A stretch of 49,248 bases of DNA from Vacuolonema iberomarrocanum LEGE 07170 (GCA_015207365.1 JADEXA010000056.1:1-49248), one strand, 5' to 3'. Shown: positions 17,885 to 27,303, counted from the first letter of the stretch. Numbers and translations are program-made. The notes: generated from the sequence alone by a model not told the origin.

Positions 17885-18667
17885 CTAACGCCCAGAACGC
17901 GCGTTTGGATGATGGTTAGCGGCCGAGCTGGGAGAGGCGGCATCGCTGCTAGCCGTGCGCGATCGCATGCCCACACTGCTTCCACTCTGGGGTTGGGTCG
18001 CGGGTAGCGACTGGGGCTGGAGCTGTTGTCGCCCATTACGAACAACCCGGATCATGTCGCTAAATTGCAACTCCAGGTCACTCAAGACGCGATCGGCATA
18101 CATATCTGCCCCTGCCTGAATTTCGGCACATTCTGCCAGGGCACGTTGGCGCAACTCTTCGACTTCCTGCTGGGATTGATGACGCATTCGCTCAATCTCT
18201 AGCAGTGTCTGCTCCTGGGCTTCGTCACATTCCTGCTGCATCCGCTGGCGAATCTGCTTAATCTCCATTTCAGCCTGGCGAATCAGTCCCATTTCATCTA
18301 GAATCTGTGCCGCTCGACGTTCCGCCGCTTCAATGATGTCCTGGGCATACTGTTCTGCCTCCTGCAAGATCTCTTCCTTTTCTTGCAATACTTTTTTCGC
18401 TTCTTCAAACGTTGACGGCAAATTGAGCTGGACAACCTCTAACTGAGCGAGGAGCTGGTCTTCATTCACCAGTGTTCGATTCAGCAGCCGGGGGCTGTCG
18501 AGGATCATGTCCTCTAGCTTCTCGAGTTCGCGTTGGATATCAACACGTCCCACACGGGCTGCTTCGCTGCTCCGTGCACCATTCATGGATGGGCTGGCTC
18601 CCCCGCTGGTGGCTTTTATTCCGTTTCGGTCAGCGGCAGAGCGGTTTGTGGCTTCTTCGCGTAGCAT
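17885..18667 (-). CDS. DivIVA-like coiled-coil protein
   Basis: 260 residues. Residues about 38-205 are strongly helical and charged, with heptad-like patterns (FEEAKKVLQEKEEILQEAEQ, ERRAAQILDEM, QQEVEELRQRALAECAEI), typical of DivIVA-like or ATP-synthase-subunit-b-like coiled coils. The N-terminus (1-37) and C-terminus (210-260) are low-complexity, Ser/Ala/Gln-rich and probably disordered. No membrane segment is present. The start ATG at 18667 lies inside the end of coaD (52-bp overlap), which implies translational coupling. A scaffold role in cell shape or division is possible from the family resemblance but is not shown by the sequence. Element D4 sits immediately after its stop. Confidence 0.75.
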   Translation of the reverse strand: MLREEATNRSAADRNGIKATSGGASPSMNGARSSEAARVGRVDIQRELEKLEDMILDSPRLLNRTLVNEDQLLAQLEVVQLNLPSTFEEAKKVLQEKEEILQEAEQYAQDIIEAAERRAAQILDEMGLIRQAEMEIKQIRQRMQQECDEAQEQTLLEIERMRHQSQQEVEELRQRALAECAEIQAGADMYADRVLSDLELQFSDMIRVVRNGRQQLQPQSLPATQPQSGSSVGMRSRTASSDAASPSSAANHHPNARSGR

Positions 18668-19128
18668 TGGCGGATGTCTCGTGCAACGGGTTTAGGAACA
18701 AGGTGATCGACTGGGACACCAAACTGAGCAATCTCTTTCACGAGGCTACTGCTAAGAAAACTGTACTCGGTAGAGGTTGCCAGGAAAAAGGTTTCGATGT
18801 CATCGGATAGGGTGCGATTGGTATGAGCCATCTGTAGCTCTTTCTCAAAGTCGGACAGCGCCCGCAACCCCCGTAGCAAAACCTTTGCCTGTCGGCTGCT
18901 GGCATAGTCGACCGTTAAGCCGTGATAGCTATCCACCTCTACATTGTTTACATGCTGCGTGGAATGGCGAATCTGGTCGAGTCGTTGCGAGACGGAAAAC
19001 AAGGGGGTCTTTCCAGGGTTGGTCATCACGACGACGATCACCTGATCGAACAGCCTACATCCCCGCTCAATGATGTCGAGATGTCCCAATGTAATGGGAT
19101 CAAAGCTCCCCGGATAGACTGCAATCAC
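18616..19128 (-). CDS. coaD: Phosphopantetheine adenylyltransferase
   Basis: Catalyses the penultimate step of coenzyme A synthesis: 4'-phosphopantetheine plus ATP to dephospho-CoA. The GTG start at 19128 gives 170 residues, near the usual 160-165. The nucleotidyltransferase signature GSFDPITLGHLDII (T/HxGH) is at the N-terminus; LLRGLRALSDFEKELQMA and SSSLVKEIAQFG are the conserved substrate-binding and second ATP-binding segments. It overlaps the coiled-coil gene by 52 bp. The C-terminal extension after about residue 155 is the part read in both frames. Confidence 0.95.
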   Translation of the reverse strand: MIAVYPGSFDPITLGHLDIIERGCRLFDQVIVVVMTNPGKTPLFSVSQRLDQIRHSTQHVNNVEVDSYHGLTVDYASSRQAKVLLRGLRALSDFEKELQMAHTNRTLSDDIETFFLATSTEYSFLSSSLVKEIAQFGVPVDHLVPKPVARDIRQCYAKKPQTALPLTETE

Positions 19129-19926
19129 ATCCCAATTCGCTCAGACAATTACTACAGATACACCAACAGACTTGAACAAAAGCAAACAACGGATCCAGCA
19201 GCTTTGATACTCTACACCATGAGCAGGATAAAGACCCACATGGACAAGAGCGCGAAACAGCGAACGATGGTGACGATAGATGGGCGACCTGAAAGAGGGT
19301 GAGGAACGCATAATATAGCGGACGGATGAATCGCGTCTAGCATCTGCATGAACCTTCACACTGAGATTGCGAAAAGGTTGCTTTTGAGCGTCAACGTAGC
19401 CTCTTCTCAGGCAGACCAGAGAATCTGGGACTCAGACTAAACTTAACTTTTTGCAATTTTTTGCATTATACAGCTCTATTCCTCTCCATCTCAGCGACCT
19501 TTTACATAGCATGGGAATTCTAAAATCGACCCAACACTGACTCTCCTGACGCTTTAGGAGCTCATTAACTGACCTATCCACGTCAGCCTCATGAGTCTCA
19601 GCATCTCTAGGAAAAACTTTAAAATTTCTTTGCAAAAAATACTCGCTATCCAGCGTGGACGCAACTCTGTCGATCGCCCAACCCAGCGATCATGTATTCG
19701 ATTCTCTACACCTTCCAAAGGGTTTCCAGCGTCATTCCTAAAACAACTGTTTCACCGGAAATTTCCTGCGTTAGACTTTGGGATGATATTCCCGTCAGCC
19801 ACGGGTCTGCCGTTCGGGCGTTGAGGGTGATAAACCATAGGGTTTTTGAACCATAGGATTTTTACAGGTGGCTGTCCGGGATCGGGTTCGTAGAAAGCAC
19901 TCGTGGCGCGGAGTGGTTCAAGTGTT
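19129..19926. other. Divergent spacer between coaD and the CapA-like gene
   Basis: About 0.8 kb, AT-richer than the neighbours around 19440-19640. It must contain both promoters. No credible gene, tRNA or hairpin repeat is seen. Confidence 0.4.
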
Positions 19927-22170
19927 ATGGATTATCTAGAGCAACTAGCACAACCGTCGGCAATGCAACTGGCACGCATGGGAGACTTTCGGGCGATCGC
20001 CTATTGGCTCAATGCCGGCCTGGTTCCCCATGGCATCTATGCCCAGGTGGCCGAAGACCGTCCAGGCACATTGCTGGTATTGCTAGAGTTCTTTCGCTTG
20101 CCCCGCCGCAATCGCCTCAATGATCTCGTCTGCCATCGCGTCTGCCGCCTGCACTCGCCATTGATTCGGGGAGTCCGCATCCTGGCACGATTTGCCAACC
20201 AATCCGACATTCTGTGGGATACCTCCGTTCGCCTGGTGTTTGCAGGTCAGTCCCGAGCAGCTACGGCTCCCCCTCGCCGCCGTCGTCGCCCTCGCTCGAG
20301 GAAGTCGCTGAAACCCGCGATCGCCCCTGTAGCCGCGCTACCCGCCGCCACTCCCCCCAAAAACCGCCGGGTGCGCCGCCGCAAGACTACCACAGCCCGC
20401 CATGCCGCTCCCCATCCAGCCAAAGTGCGCCACCTGGCCGCTGGGCGATCGCCCCGTCGTCGCCGATCCTCCAAACGCGCCGCTTTTCCCCTAACACCCA
20501 ATCAGCTCAAGCTACTAGGTAGCTCAGCCGCCGCCCTCTTCTTACTGGGATTTAGCATTGAAATGTGGAAACAGGCCGATGTCGGCGTCTTGCTGCAAGA
20601 TCGGCAGCAGGGTAGCACCTCTATCCGCACTCCACGCGGTCGCATTCCCGTGATTGACGCTGGCGCTGATTCCACCAACCCCACCGTGACCCTGACGTTC
20701 ACCGGAGGCTCAACCCTACAGGCTGCCAATCATTCGACGTCATCGGAAGAAGGGGCAGACGCAGCCAGCGCAACCACAACAACGTCGGAAGATGCTGAAG
20801 CGGTTGAGCCCTTCTCCATGCCGTTGCAGGAGCGGCCCCTGCCCAGAGCCGATGTGACCCTGGCAAACTTGCCACAACCCATCGTCGCCGATGCAGAGAC
20901 AACAGAGGCATCCTCGCAGCAGGTTCATGCGGCGCAGAATGCACGGGTTAGCTTAGTCAATGTGTCGGGTCAGCCTGCATCTGACGCAGAGGCAGCGGCG
21001 ATGCAAGACACCGTAGAGATTTTGCAGCAGTCAGGGCTCCATGCCGTGGGAGCCGGACGCAATTCCCGTGAAGCCCGACAGCCAGAAATCGTGGAGGTGC
21101 GGGGCAAGCGCATCGCTTACCTGGGCTATGCCGATGGCCGATCGCCCCAGGACGAAGCCCAAGTCACGAACTCAACGGTGCAAGAACAGGTTGCCGAAGA
21201 TATCCAGGCCATTCGGGGCGAGGTGGATTGGGTTGTCGTGAACTACCACTGGACGCAGGATATCGCCAGCTATCCCGAACCCTGGCAGATGGAACTAGCG
21301 CGATCGGCCATTGACCAAGGAGCCGACCTAGTGGTGGGTTACCATCCCGATGTCTTGCAAGGGGCAGAAATCTATCAGGGCCGGGCGATCGCCTATTCCT
21401 TGGGCAATTTCATCTTTGAAGATCAGGCGCAGAGCCAACGCAGTGACTATGATTCGGCAGTACTGAAGGTGTCGCTGAATGATAACCGGATGCGATTGGA
21501 ATTTCTCCCGGTGGAAGTTCAGGGGCAGCAGGCAGCGATCGCCACAGGTGAGCGGGCTCAGGAAATCCGCACCTATCTCACCCAAGCATCGACCTTGTTC
21601 GAAAAACCGCTCCAGTCTCCCATGATTCTCGATCGGTTGGCACTCGACCCCAACCAGCCTGTGCAGGACGAAAGCTTTGACGCCGAGGAACCAACACCCA
21701 CCGTCGCGCCCTCCAATAGCGACTCGTTTATCACTTATCCCGATGGCGACCAGCCCGGTGAGCCTGCCAACGAAGCCGCTCCAGAGCAGCCCTTCACGTC
21801 CCCATCGTTCACCGCTCCTGGCGACTCCACAGAGCCCGAAAAAGAAGAGCCCAAGCCTGCGTCGCCCGAGATAGACAGCAATGTCAACAATGGCGGCTGG
21901 TATGAGCAGCGCCCCAGCGCTACACCTGCAACTGAGGCTGAGCCATCCACCTCTGAGTCTGACGAGCTAGACTCGATGACCAAGCCAGAAGCGGATCCGG
22001 ATCTGCCCGATCGCCCTGAGGCGACGAAAGATGTAGATAGCGCGCCCGACGCCTTTCCTTCTGAGGCGGCAGAGCCGAGGGAACAACGTTGGCTACCCGA
22101 CGCTGAAAATTTGGAAGAGTCTGATACAGTCCCAGAAGAGGCAGACAAACCACTGGATGCCGTCCTTTAG
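19927..22170 (+). CDS. CapA-like membrane protein with degenerate metal site
   Basis: 747 residues from ATG 19927; a GTG at 19903 would add eight. The N-terminal part (1-95, MDYLEQLAQPSAMQLARMGD, AIAYWLN) resembles a module found in other cyanobacterial proteins. A strongly basic Arg/Pro/Ala stretch follows (about 112-180), then one membrane helix (about 194-212), giving a type II topology. The CapA/poly-gamma-glutamate-synthesis-like phosphoesterase domain spans about 254-560: VTLTFTGGSTL, VNYHWTQD, VVGYHPDVLQGAEIY and AYSLGNFIFE. The usual first-site residues (GD after FT, NLE, NNH) read GG, NLP and VNV here, so activity is doubtful. The C-terminal 170 residues are acidic and Pro/Ser-rich. 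The mutarotase gene follows after 18 bp. Confidence 0.82.
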   Translation: MDYLEQLAQPSAMQLARMGDFRAIAYWLNAGLVPHGIYAQVAEDRPGTLLVLLEFFRLPRRNRLNDLVCHRVCRLHSPLIRGVRILARFANQSDILWDTSVRLVFAGQSRAATAPPRRRRRPRSRKSLKPAIAPVAALPAATPPKNRRVRRRKTTTARHAAPHPAKVRHLAAGRSPRRRRSSKRAAFPLTPNQLKLLGSSAAALFLLGFSIEMWKQADVGVLLQDRQQGSTSIRTPRGRIPVIDAGADSTNPTVTLTFTGGSTLQAANHSTSSEEGADAASATTTTSEDAEAVEPFSMPLQERPLPRADVTLANLPQPIVADAETTEASSQQVHAAQNARVSLVNVSGQPASDAEAAAMQDTVEILQQSGLHAVGAGRNSREARQPEIVEVRGKRIAYLGYADGRSPQDEAQVTNSTVQEQVAEDIQAIRGEVDWVVVNYHWTQDIASYPEPWQMELARSAIDQGADLVVGYHPDVLQGAEIYQGRAIAYSLGNFIFEDQAQSQRSDYDSAVLKVSLNDNRMRLEFLPVEVQGQQAAIATGERAQEIRTYLTQASTLFEKPLQSPMILDRLALDPNQPVQDESFDAEEPTPTVAPSNSDSFITYPDGDQPGEPANEAAPEQPFTSPSFTAPGDSTEPEKEEPKPASPEIDSNVNNGGWYEQRPSATPATEAEPSTSESDELDSMTKPEADPDLPDRPEATKDVDSAPDAFPSEAAEPREQRWLPDAENLEESDTVPEEADKPLDAVL

Positions 22171-22188
22171 TGCTGGGGAGTCGGATTC

Positions 22189-23058
22189 ATGTTTTCGGTA
22201 ACAACAGAGCAGCGGCAATATGCCACGGTAGTCCTGCGCGACGAAGTCACCCAAGCGCAGCTAGACGTTGTGCCCGAACGGGGCGGCATCGCGACGCGGT
22301 GGGCGATCGCCGATGCGGAAATCTTCTATCTCGACACCGAGCGATTTGCCAACCCCGAAATGAGTGTGCGCGGTGGCAACCCGATTCTCTTTCCCATTTG
22401 TGGCAACCTGCCGGACGACACCTATAGCCTAGATGGCAAGACCTATCAACTGAAGCAACATGGCTTTGCCCGCACTCTTCCCTGGCAAGTCGTCGAGCAA
22501 TCAACCGATGGCCATGCTAGCGTGACACTGATGCTGGAGAGCAATGCAGACACGCGATCGCACTATCCCTTCAACTGCCAACTCCGCTTCACCTACACCC
22601 TGGAAGGCAACACCCTCACCCTGCTCCAACAAGTCATCAACCAAAGTGACGTATCGATGCCCTTCGGGATTGGACTCCATCCTTATTTCCATGTGTCGGA
22701 CAAAGACCAACTCCAGTTCGACATCCCATCGAAGGCATTTCAGACAAAATCGGGGGAACCCTTCGACTTTTCCGGAGATTTTGACTTCTCCCAAGACGAG
22801 ATTGACATCCTGTTTGCCGACCTTTCAGCCCAGGTCACAACAGTCACAGACCCCGTGAAACGGACGAAATTAGCGATCGCCTTTTCTGATCCCTACTCGG
22901 TTTTGGTGTTCTGGACGGTCAAGGGTAAAGAGTTTTACTGCCTAGAACCCTGGAGCACGCCTCGCAATGCAATGAATACGGGCGATCGCCTCACCTACCT
23001 GGATCCTGGCAGTCAATTCGAGACCTCTGTTCGCTTCAGCATTTCCTCACTGGACTAA
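22189..23058 (+). CDS. Aldose 1-epimerase / hexose mutarotase family protein
   Basis: 289 residues. ATG 22189 is preceded by GGGGAG and lies 18 bp after the CapA-like stop, so the two are probably co-transcribed. The fold family is the galactose-mutarotase-like beta sandwich. Landmarks: VPERGGIATRW, GGNPILFPICGNLPDD (substrate Arg/Asn loop), KQHGFARTLPWQV (catalytic His) , GLHPYFHVSD (second His) and FYCLEPWSTPRNAMNTGD (Glu, near the C-terminus). It most resembles the YeaD/aldose-1-epimerase branch. Expected role: anomer interconversion of hexoses or hexose-6-phosphates in the cytosol; the exact sugar is unknown. Confidence 0.9.
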   Translation: MFSVTTEQRQYATVVLRDEVTQAQLDVVPERGGIATRWAIADAEIFYLDTERFANPEMSVRGGNPILFPICGNLPDDTYSLDGKTYQLKQHGFARTLPWQVVEQSTDGHASVTLMLESNADTRSHYPFNCQLRFTYTLEGNTLTLLQQVINQSDVSMPFGIGLHPYFHVSDKDQLQFDIPSKAFQTKSGEPFDFSGDFDFSQDEIDILFADLSAQVTTVTDPVKRTKLAIAFSDPYSVLVFWTVKGKEFYCLEPWSTPRNAMNTGDRLTYLDPGSQFETSVRFSISSLD

Positions 23059-23373
23059 GGGACTCGCCGTCAAGAGGGTTGATGTAGGCTGTCGTTAGCG
23101 CAGCATAACGCGCCATTAATCAGTCATCTCGGGTGGAGCAGAGCAATAGCCCAAGGATATGGCTGGCGAGAGGCTCCGATTTTAAGCACCCGCTCAGTAT
23201 CGCGAGGCATCCATTGGGTTACTAATACAGCGGTAACTGGCTTCGGCAACACGCCATACTGCAGCAACAGCATCTGTCCAAAAGACGACCATCAGTCTGT
23301 GGAAAATTGCAAAAAAATACCACAACTGATAGCGGATTATGTTAGCTTGGTAGTCGTGCTTAATCGGCACTAT

Positions 23374-23445
23374 GGGTCGCTAGCTCAGCGGTAGAGCACT
23401 CGGCTTTTAACCGATTGGTCCTGGGTTCGAATCCCAGGCGACCCA
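23374..23445 (+). tRNA. tRNA-Lys(UUU)
   Basis: Cloverleaf with acceptor GGGTCGC / GCGACCC, anticodon loop CTTTTAA (anticodon UUU), T loop GGTTCGAATCC and discriminator A73. CCA is not encoded. A run of seven T residues follows directly and probably terminates transcription. Confidence 0.97.
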
Positions 23446-23502
23446 TTTTTTTCTAACATATGGATCAGTACGTCCGTTGAAATGCTTTTCAGTATGAAAT
23501 GA

Positions 23503-23530
23503 GCGGCAGTGGATTGAACCCCACTGCCGC
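23503..23530 (-). terminator. Probable terminator of the VWA-RTX gene
   Basis: GCGGCAGTGG / CCACTGCCGC with a short loop, 49 bases past the stop. The T-run on the minus strand is poor, so confidence is moderate. Confidence 0.5.
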
Positions 23531-23578
23531 AACGTTTAGCTATTGCACTGCGATCAACCGATGTTGTCGATCAGAGAG

Positions 23579-25255
23579 TTACAGATCAGACAAGAACCGG
23601 AAGTGGCTGTTATCGTCTAGATCCAGCAGATCTTCGCCGATATTTTGCACCACACCAATGAGCTCACGGCTGCTGCCATTGCTCCAGAAGATGCCTGTGC
23701 CACGGATTGAGGTCAGTGAAATTTCTTCCAGCACATAATCATCACGGCTGCCGACCAGACGGATGAAATCCCGTTGCTCGAAGCTAAAGTTGACAATTAG
23801 CGCAAAGTCTTCCAGACCTTCGCTGTCATCAACATCATCGTCGTAGAACACCCCAAACCGGTTGCCCAAGACGAAGATGTCGCGTCTGCCGCCGGAGATC
23901 AGGATATCCGCTTCACCGATACCGGGATTGACGATGGAAAAATCTACCCCAATCAGGATGTCTTTGCCAAAGCCTGCCAGCAGCAGGTCATCATCGATAC
24001 CGCCGATGAGCTTGTCATTTCCCACACTGCCGTTGAGCGTGTCGTCGCCATCGACTCCTTTGATGATGTCATTGCCTCGATCGCCCCGGAGGCGATCGCT
24101 ACCCTGTCCACCATCCAGGCGATCGTCATCATCGCCGCCACTCAAGACATCGTCACCTTCATCCCCCCAGATGCGATCGTTACCGATGCCGCCTCGGATG
24201 TGATCCGACCCTCTGCCGCCAAAGCAGGAATCATCACCCCGATCGCCTTCGATGTCGTCATCGCCATCATCTCCCCGGAGGTGGTCATCCCCTTCTTCGC
24301 CTTCGATGTTGTCATCGCCACCACCACCGCGAACGGTGTCGTCGCCAGTACCACCTTCAATATGGTCGCGACCACCGTGACCAGCAAGGAAATCTTCATC
24401 GCTGCCACCGCGCATGGTGTCTCGACCCGAGCCACCATAGAGGAAATCTAATCCGGCACCACCGTCTAGCAGGTCACCAAACAACCCCCCGAACAGCTCA
24501 TCATCGCCCAGGTCGCCAAAGAGCCCGTCATAACCATCGGTACCGATCAAAATGTCAATTTCGATCGTTCCAGAAATTGTGACTTCTGCTTCAATAAGGC
24601 CAAAGGCCAGTCGAACCGCGTCGGTGTAATTGGAGCTGTCTTCCAGAAGGGTGACGACCACACCGCGATCGAGTTCATCGACCAAGTCTTCGTAATCGTC
24701 GATCACATCGGTGGTAACAGCAAAGATGGGGATAATATCGCTATCTTCGAGGGCGGTTCTTAATTGGACGATCGAGGGATAGTCCTCATCGGGATCGACA
24801 ACGATATCGCCATTATTGGGGTCAAGGATGGGGGGGATGCCCAAGGCTCCATCGCCTTCCACGTGGAATGTGGAATCGGTGGAGAGCATAACGTAGCGTG
24901 TAGAGTCCTCTCGATAGCCCAGTTCTTCCGTTCGCAGCGCAACTTGCAACAATGCCTCAAGCTGAGCTTCTGGAAGGTCTTCCCCATCTTGAGTGGTGAG
25001 GGAATCGAGGGAAGACGTAACCGAATCGAGTTTCGCCGTTAGTGCCAGATTCGTTTCATATACAAAATCATCCGGAGCGCCAAAGGGCAACTGCGGTTTA
25101 TCAATAAAAGATGCGACCGCAAATTTGGTATCAGCGTTACGCCGCCGCAACGTGTCGACTAGAGGCTCAGCCAATGCTTGCAAGACGGGTAAATCATCGG
25201 TGAATGAACCGGATAAGTCTTGCAATAGAACAAAATCTGTAGGGTTCTGAGTCAT
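23579..25255 (-). CDS. VWA/integrin-beta-like domain plus RTX calcium-binding repeats
   Basis: 558 residues from ATG 25255 (AGGAAAG upstream). Residues about 6-235 resemble a von Willebrand A/integrin-beta domain: DFVLLQDLSGSF carries a metal-site-like DLSGS motif, followed by FAVASFIDKP, VMLSTDSTFH and IIPIFAVTTDV. Residues about 238-430 are acidic Gly/Asp nonapeptides of the GGxGxDxLx type (for example GGTGDDTVRGGGGDDNIEGE), which bind calcium and fold as a beta roll. The C-terminal 130 residues are the non-repetitive region typical of RTX proteins. There is no N-terminal signal peptide, consistent with type I secretion by a C-terminal signal. Likely an extracellular or surface adhesion protein; no type I export genes are in the window. 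Confidence 0.88.
   Translation of the reverse strand: MTQNPTDFVLLQDLSGSFTDDLPVLQALAEPLVDTLRRRNADTKFAVASFIDKPQLPFGAPDDFVYETNLALTAKLDSVTSSLDSLTTQDGEDLPEAQLEALLQVALRTEELGYREDSTRYVMLSTDSTFHVEGDGALGIPPILDPNNGDIVVDPDEDYPSIVQLRTALEDSDIIPIFAVTTDVIDDYEDLVDELDRGVVVTLLEDSSNYTDAVRLAFGLIEAEVTISGTIEIDILIGTDGYDGLFGDLGDDELFGGLFGDLLDGGAGLDFLYGGSGRDTMRGGSDEDFLAGHGGRDHIEGGTGDDTVRGGGGDDNIEGEEGDDHLRGDDGDDDIEGDRGDDSCFGGRGSDHIRGGIGNDRIWGDEGDDVLSGGDDDDRLDGGQGSDRLRGDRGNDIIKGVDGDDTLNGSVGNDKLIGGIDDDLLLAGFGKDILIGVDFSIVNPGIGEADILISGGRRDIFVLGNRFGVFYDDDVDDSEGLEDFALIVNFSFEQRDFIRLVGSRDDYVLEEISLTSIRGTGIFWSNGSSRELIGVVQNIGEDLLDLDDNSHFRFLSDL
23965..24544 (-). repeat. Coding RTX nonapeptide repeats
   Basis: Tandem 27-bp degenerate units encode Gly/Asp-rich RTX nonapeptides inside the VWA-RTX gene. 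The repetition is at the protein level; the DNA units are diverged. Confidence 0.85.
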
Positions 25256-25983
25256 TTTTCAGTACTTTCCTCACGGGTAAGTCAAAACAGTCAAAGGCCC
25301 ACTTAGACAAAAACAGAGAAACACATATACCTAAAACACCTCGTAATCGGCTCAAACACGCACCAAAAACCATCAGCACTGGAAGCCAATGCCGATCGCG
25401 ATGCCAATAGAGCTGGCAGTTGGATAACTGCCTGGATCAATCTCGAGGTCAGGAATTATACTGCCTGACTACTTTGACAAGTCATAAGTTCCTGCAAAAT
25501 AGACCGTCTTTACAAGGCTATAAATGCGGAGATAGACCGACGGCTTTGAAGCCCAATAGCGGTTGCACAAAGGGCTTTGCAAAGAATTGCTGAATGGGCT
25601 TGGGCGATCGCCTCCCCGTTCTAAAGAGAATCAAACGCCAGGTTGGGTGTTGGTATAGAAATAATGACGCTGGGATGGTTGGACGCGACCTATCTCAACG
25701 TCATTACATTTTGCAGTCGAATCCAGGCCGCGATCCCAGAGGGCAAGGGGTTTGGGGCAACGGCCAAGGCAAGAATTTTCAACATTGATGGTGTTCATCT
25801 CGCCAACAATAACGTTTCATAAGAAAAACAAATAGTAATTTGTGCTTATTCTTCCGTAGGACATGGAAGTGCCCCTGTCATAACGGGGCAAAGTACCCTA
25901 ACATTGTCTTAAGCTTTAACTTGATACGAATCTAGTAAGAAATACAAACGAACTCGCTCACCAAAAGTCCAGGAGGATTCTTT
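25256..25983. other. Divergent VWA-RTX / aldolase spacer
   Basis: 728 bp holding both promoters and the aldolase leader. AGGAGG lies at 25971-25976, just before the aldolase ATG. No other gene or hairpin repeat is seen. Confidence 0.4.
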
Positions 25984-27063
25984 ATGGCGCTCGTACCAAT
26001 GCGGCTCTTGTTGGATCACGCAGCCGAGAATGGATATGGCATTCCTGCATTCAACGTCAACAACATGGAGCAAATCCAGGCGATCATGCAGGCTGCCGAG
26101 GAAACCGATAGTCCTGTTATTTTGCAAGCTTCTCGTGGTGCCCGCAAGTATGCTGGCGAAAACTTCCTTCGCCACCTGATCCTGGCTGCAGTGGAGACCT
26201 ATCCTCATATCCCCATCTCGATGCACCAGGATCACGGCAATGAGCCTGCAACTTGCTACTCTGCCATCAAAAATGGCTTCACCAGCGTCATGATGGATGG
26301 TTCGCTGGAAGCCGATGCTAAGACTCCCGCTAGCTACGAATACAACGTTGAAGTTACTCGTCAGGTCGTAGAAGTCGCTCATGCTCTCGGTGTGAGCGTT
26401 GAAGGCGAACTGGGTTGCCTGGGTTCCCTTGAAACCGGTATGGGCGACAAAGAAGATGGCCACGGCTTCGAAGGGAAGCTCAGCCACGATCAACTGCTGA
26501 CTGACCCTGATCAGGCCGTTGATTTTGTTGAAAAGACGCAAGCTGATGCTCTGGCCGTTGCGATCGGCACCAGCCACGGCGCTTACAAGTTCACCCGTAA
26601 GCCGACTGGCGAAATTCTTGCCATCAACCGCATCGAAGAGATCCACAAGCGTCTGCCCAACACCCACCTGGTTATGCATGGTTCTTCTTCGGTTCCCGAA
26701 GATCTGATTGCCATCATCAACGCCAACGGTGGTGCAATTCCCGAAACCTACGGTGTACCCGTCGAAGAAATTCAAAAGGGTATCAAGAGCGGTGTGCGCA
26801 AAGTGAACATCGACACTGACAACCGTTTGGCTATCACAGCCGCGGTTCGTGAAGCGCTGGCTTCCGGTGCGACGGAATTTGACCCCCGCTACTTCCTAAA
26901 GCCTTCGATCAAGTACATGCAGAAAGTATGTTCCGATCGCTATTCTCAATTTGATACTGCGGGCAACGCCAGCAAGATCAAGCAAGCGTCTACTGACCTC
27001 TTTGCTGTGAAGTACAAAGCTGGTGAGCTGGATCAGGTTGTGAAGAGCGCAGTTAGCGTCTAA
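25984..27063 (+). CDS. fbaA: Fructose-bisphosphate aldolase, class II
   Basis: Cleaves or forms fructose-1,6-bisphosphate (and sedoheptulose-1,7-bisphosphate in the Calvin cycle) with a divalent metal. 359 residues; the ATG is preceded by AGGAGG at ideal spacing. Landmarks: AFNVNNMEQIQAI, ISMHQDHGNEP (Asp and His of the zinc and catalytic site), SVMMDGSLEAD, SVEGELGCLGSLETG, AVAIGTSHGAYKF (second zinc His), LVMHGSSSVPED (third zinc His) and VRKVNIDTDNRLA. Codon choice looks optimised (frequent AAC, GGC, CTG), in keeping with high expression. A strong terminator follows at 27119, so it is monocistronic. Confidence 0.97.
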   Translation: MALVPMRLLLDHAAENGYGIPAFNVNNMEQIQAIMQAAEETDSPVILQASRGARKYAGENFLRHLILAAVETYPHIPISMHQDHGNEPATCYSAIKNGFTSVMMDGSLEADAKTPASYEYNVEVTRQVVEVAHALGVSVEGELGCLGSLETGMGDKEDGHGFEGKLSHDQLLTDPDQAVDFVEKTQADALAVAIGTSHGAYKFTRKPTGEILAINRIEEIHKRLPNTHLVMHGSSSVPEDLIAIINANGGAIPETYGVPVEEIQKGIKSGVRKVNIDTDNRLAITAAVREALASGATEFDPRYFLKPSIKYMQKVCSDRYSQFDTAGNASKIKQASTDLFAVKYKAGELDQVVKSAVSV

Positions 27064-27118
27064 GCGATCGCATTTTAACGAGGCTTTCATTCTCCAAATC
27101 GAGTTTATACGCCTCCTT

Positions 27119-27154
27119 TAGCCAGGAATCCCTTGCGTTTCCTGGCTATTTTTT
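27119..27154 (+). terminator. Aldolase gene terminator
   Basis: TAGCCAGGAA / TTCCTGGCTA with a 10-nt loop, then TTTTTT, 55 bases past the stop. Confidence 0.92.
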
Positions 27155-27186
27155 ATGCATTTCAAATGCTTCCAGGCAGCGGTCTG

Positions 27187-27303
27187 TAGCGCTATGCGCG
27201 TTAGTTATAGCGCTATGCGCGTTAGTTAAGTACGGATGTGTGTGGGCGCGTTGCGCCCACACACATCCATTTCTGTGCTTGACGCGGTTGCACACCGCTA
27301 TAA
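27187..27303 (-). repeat. Hairpin repeat family A copy 3 (A3)
   Basis: The hairpin arms (27234-27249 and 27253-27268, 16 bp, perfect) enclose GTT. The right flank, GTGCTTGACGCGGTTGCACACCGCTATA, matches A1 and A2 with few changes. On the left, a 21-bp unit TAGCGCTATGCGCGTTAGTT(A) is tandemly duplicated (27187-27207 and 27208-27228). The strand is given relative to A2. Confidence 0.85.

Noticed and set aside
23965..24544. Tandem repetitive DNA that might be a satellite or CRISPR
   Set aside because: Explained by in-frame RTX nonapeptide coding; units have no constant repeat plus unique spacer pattern.
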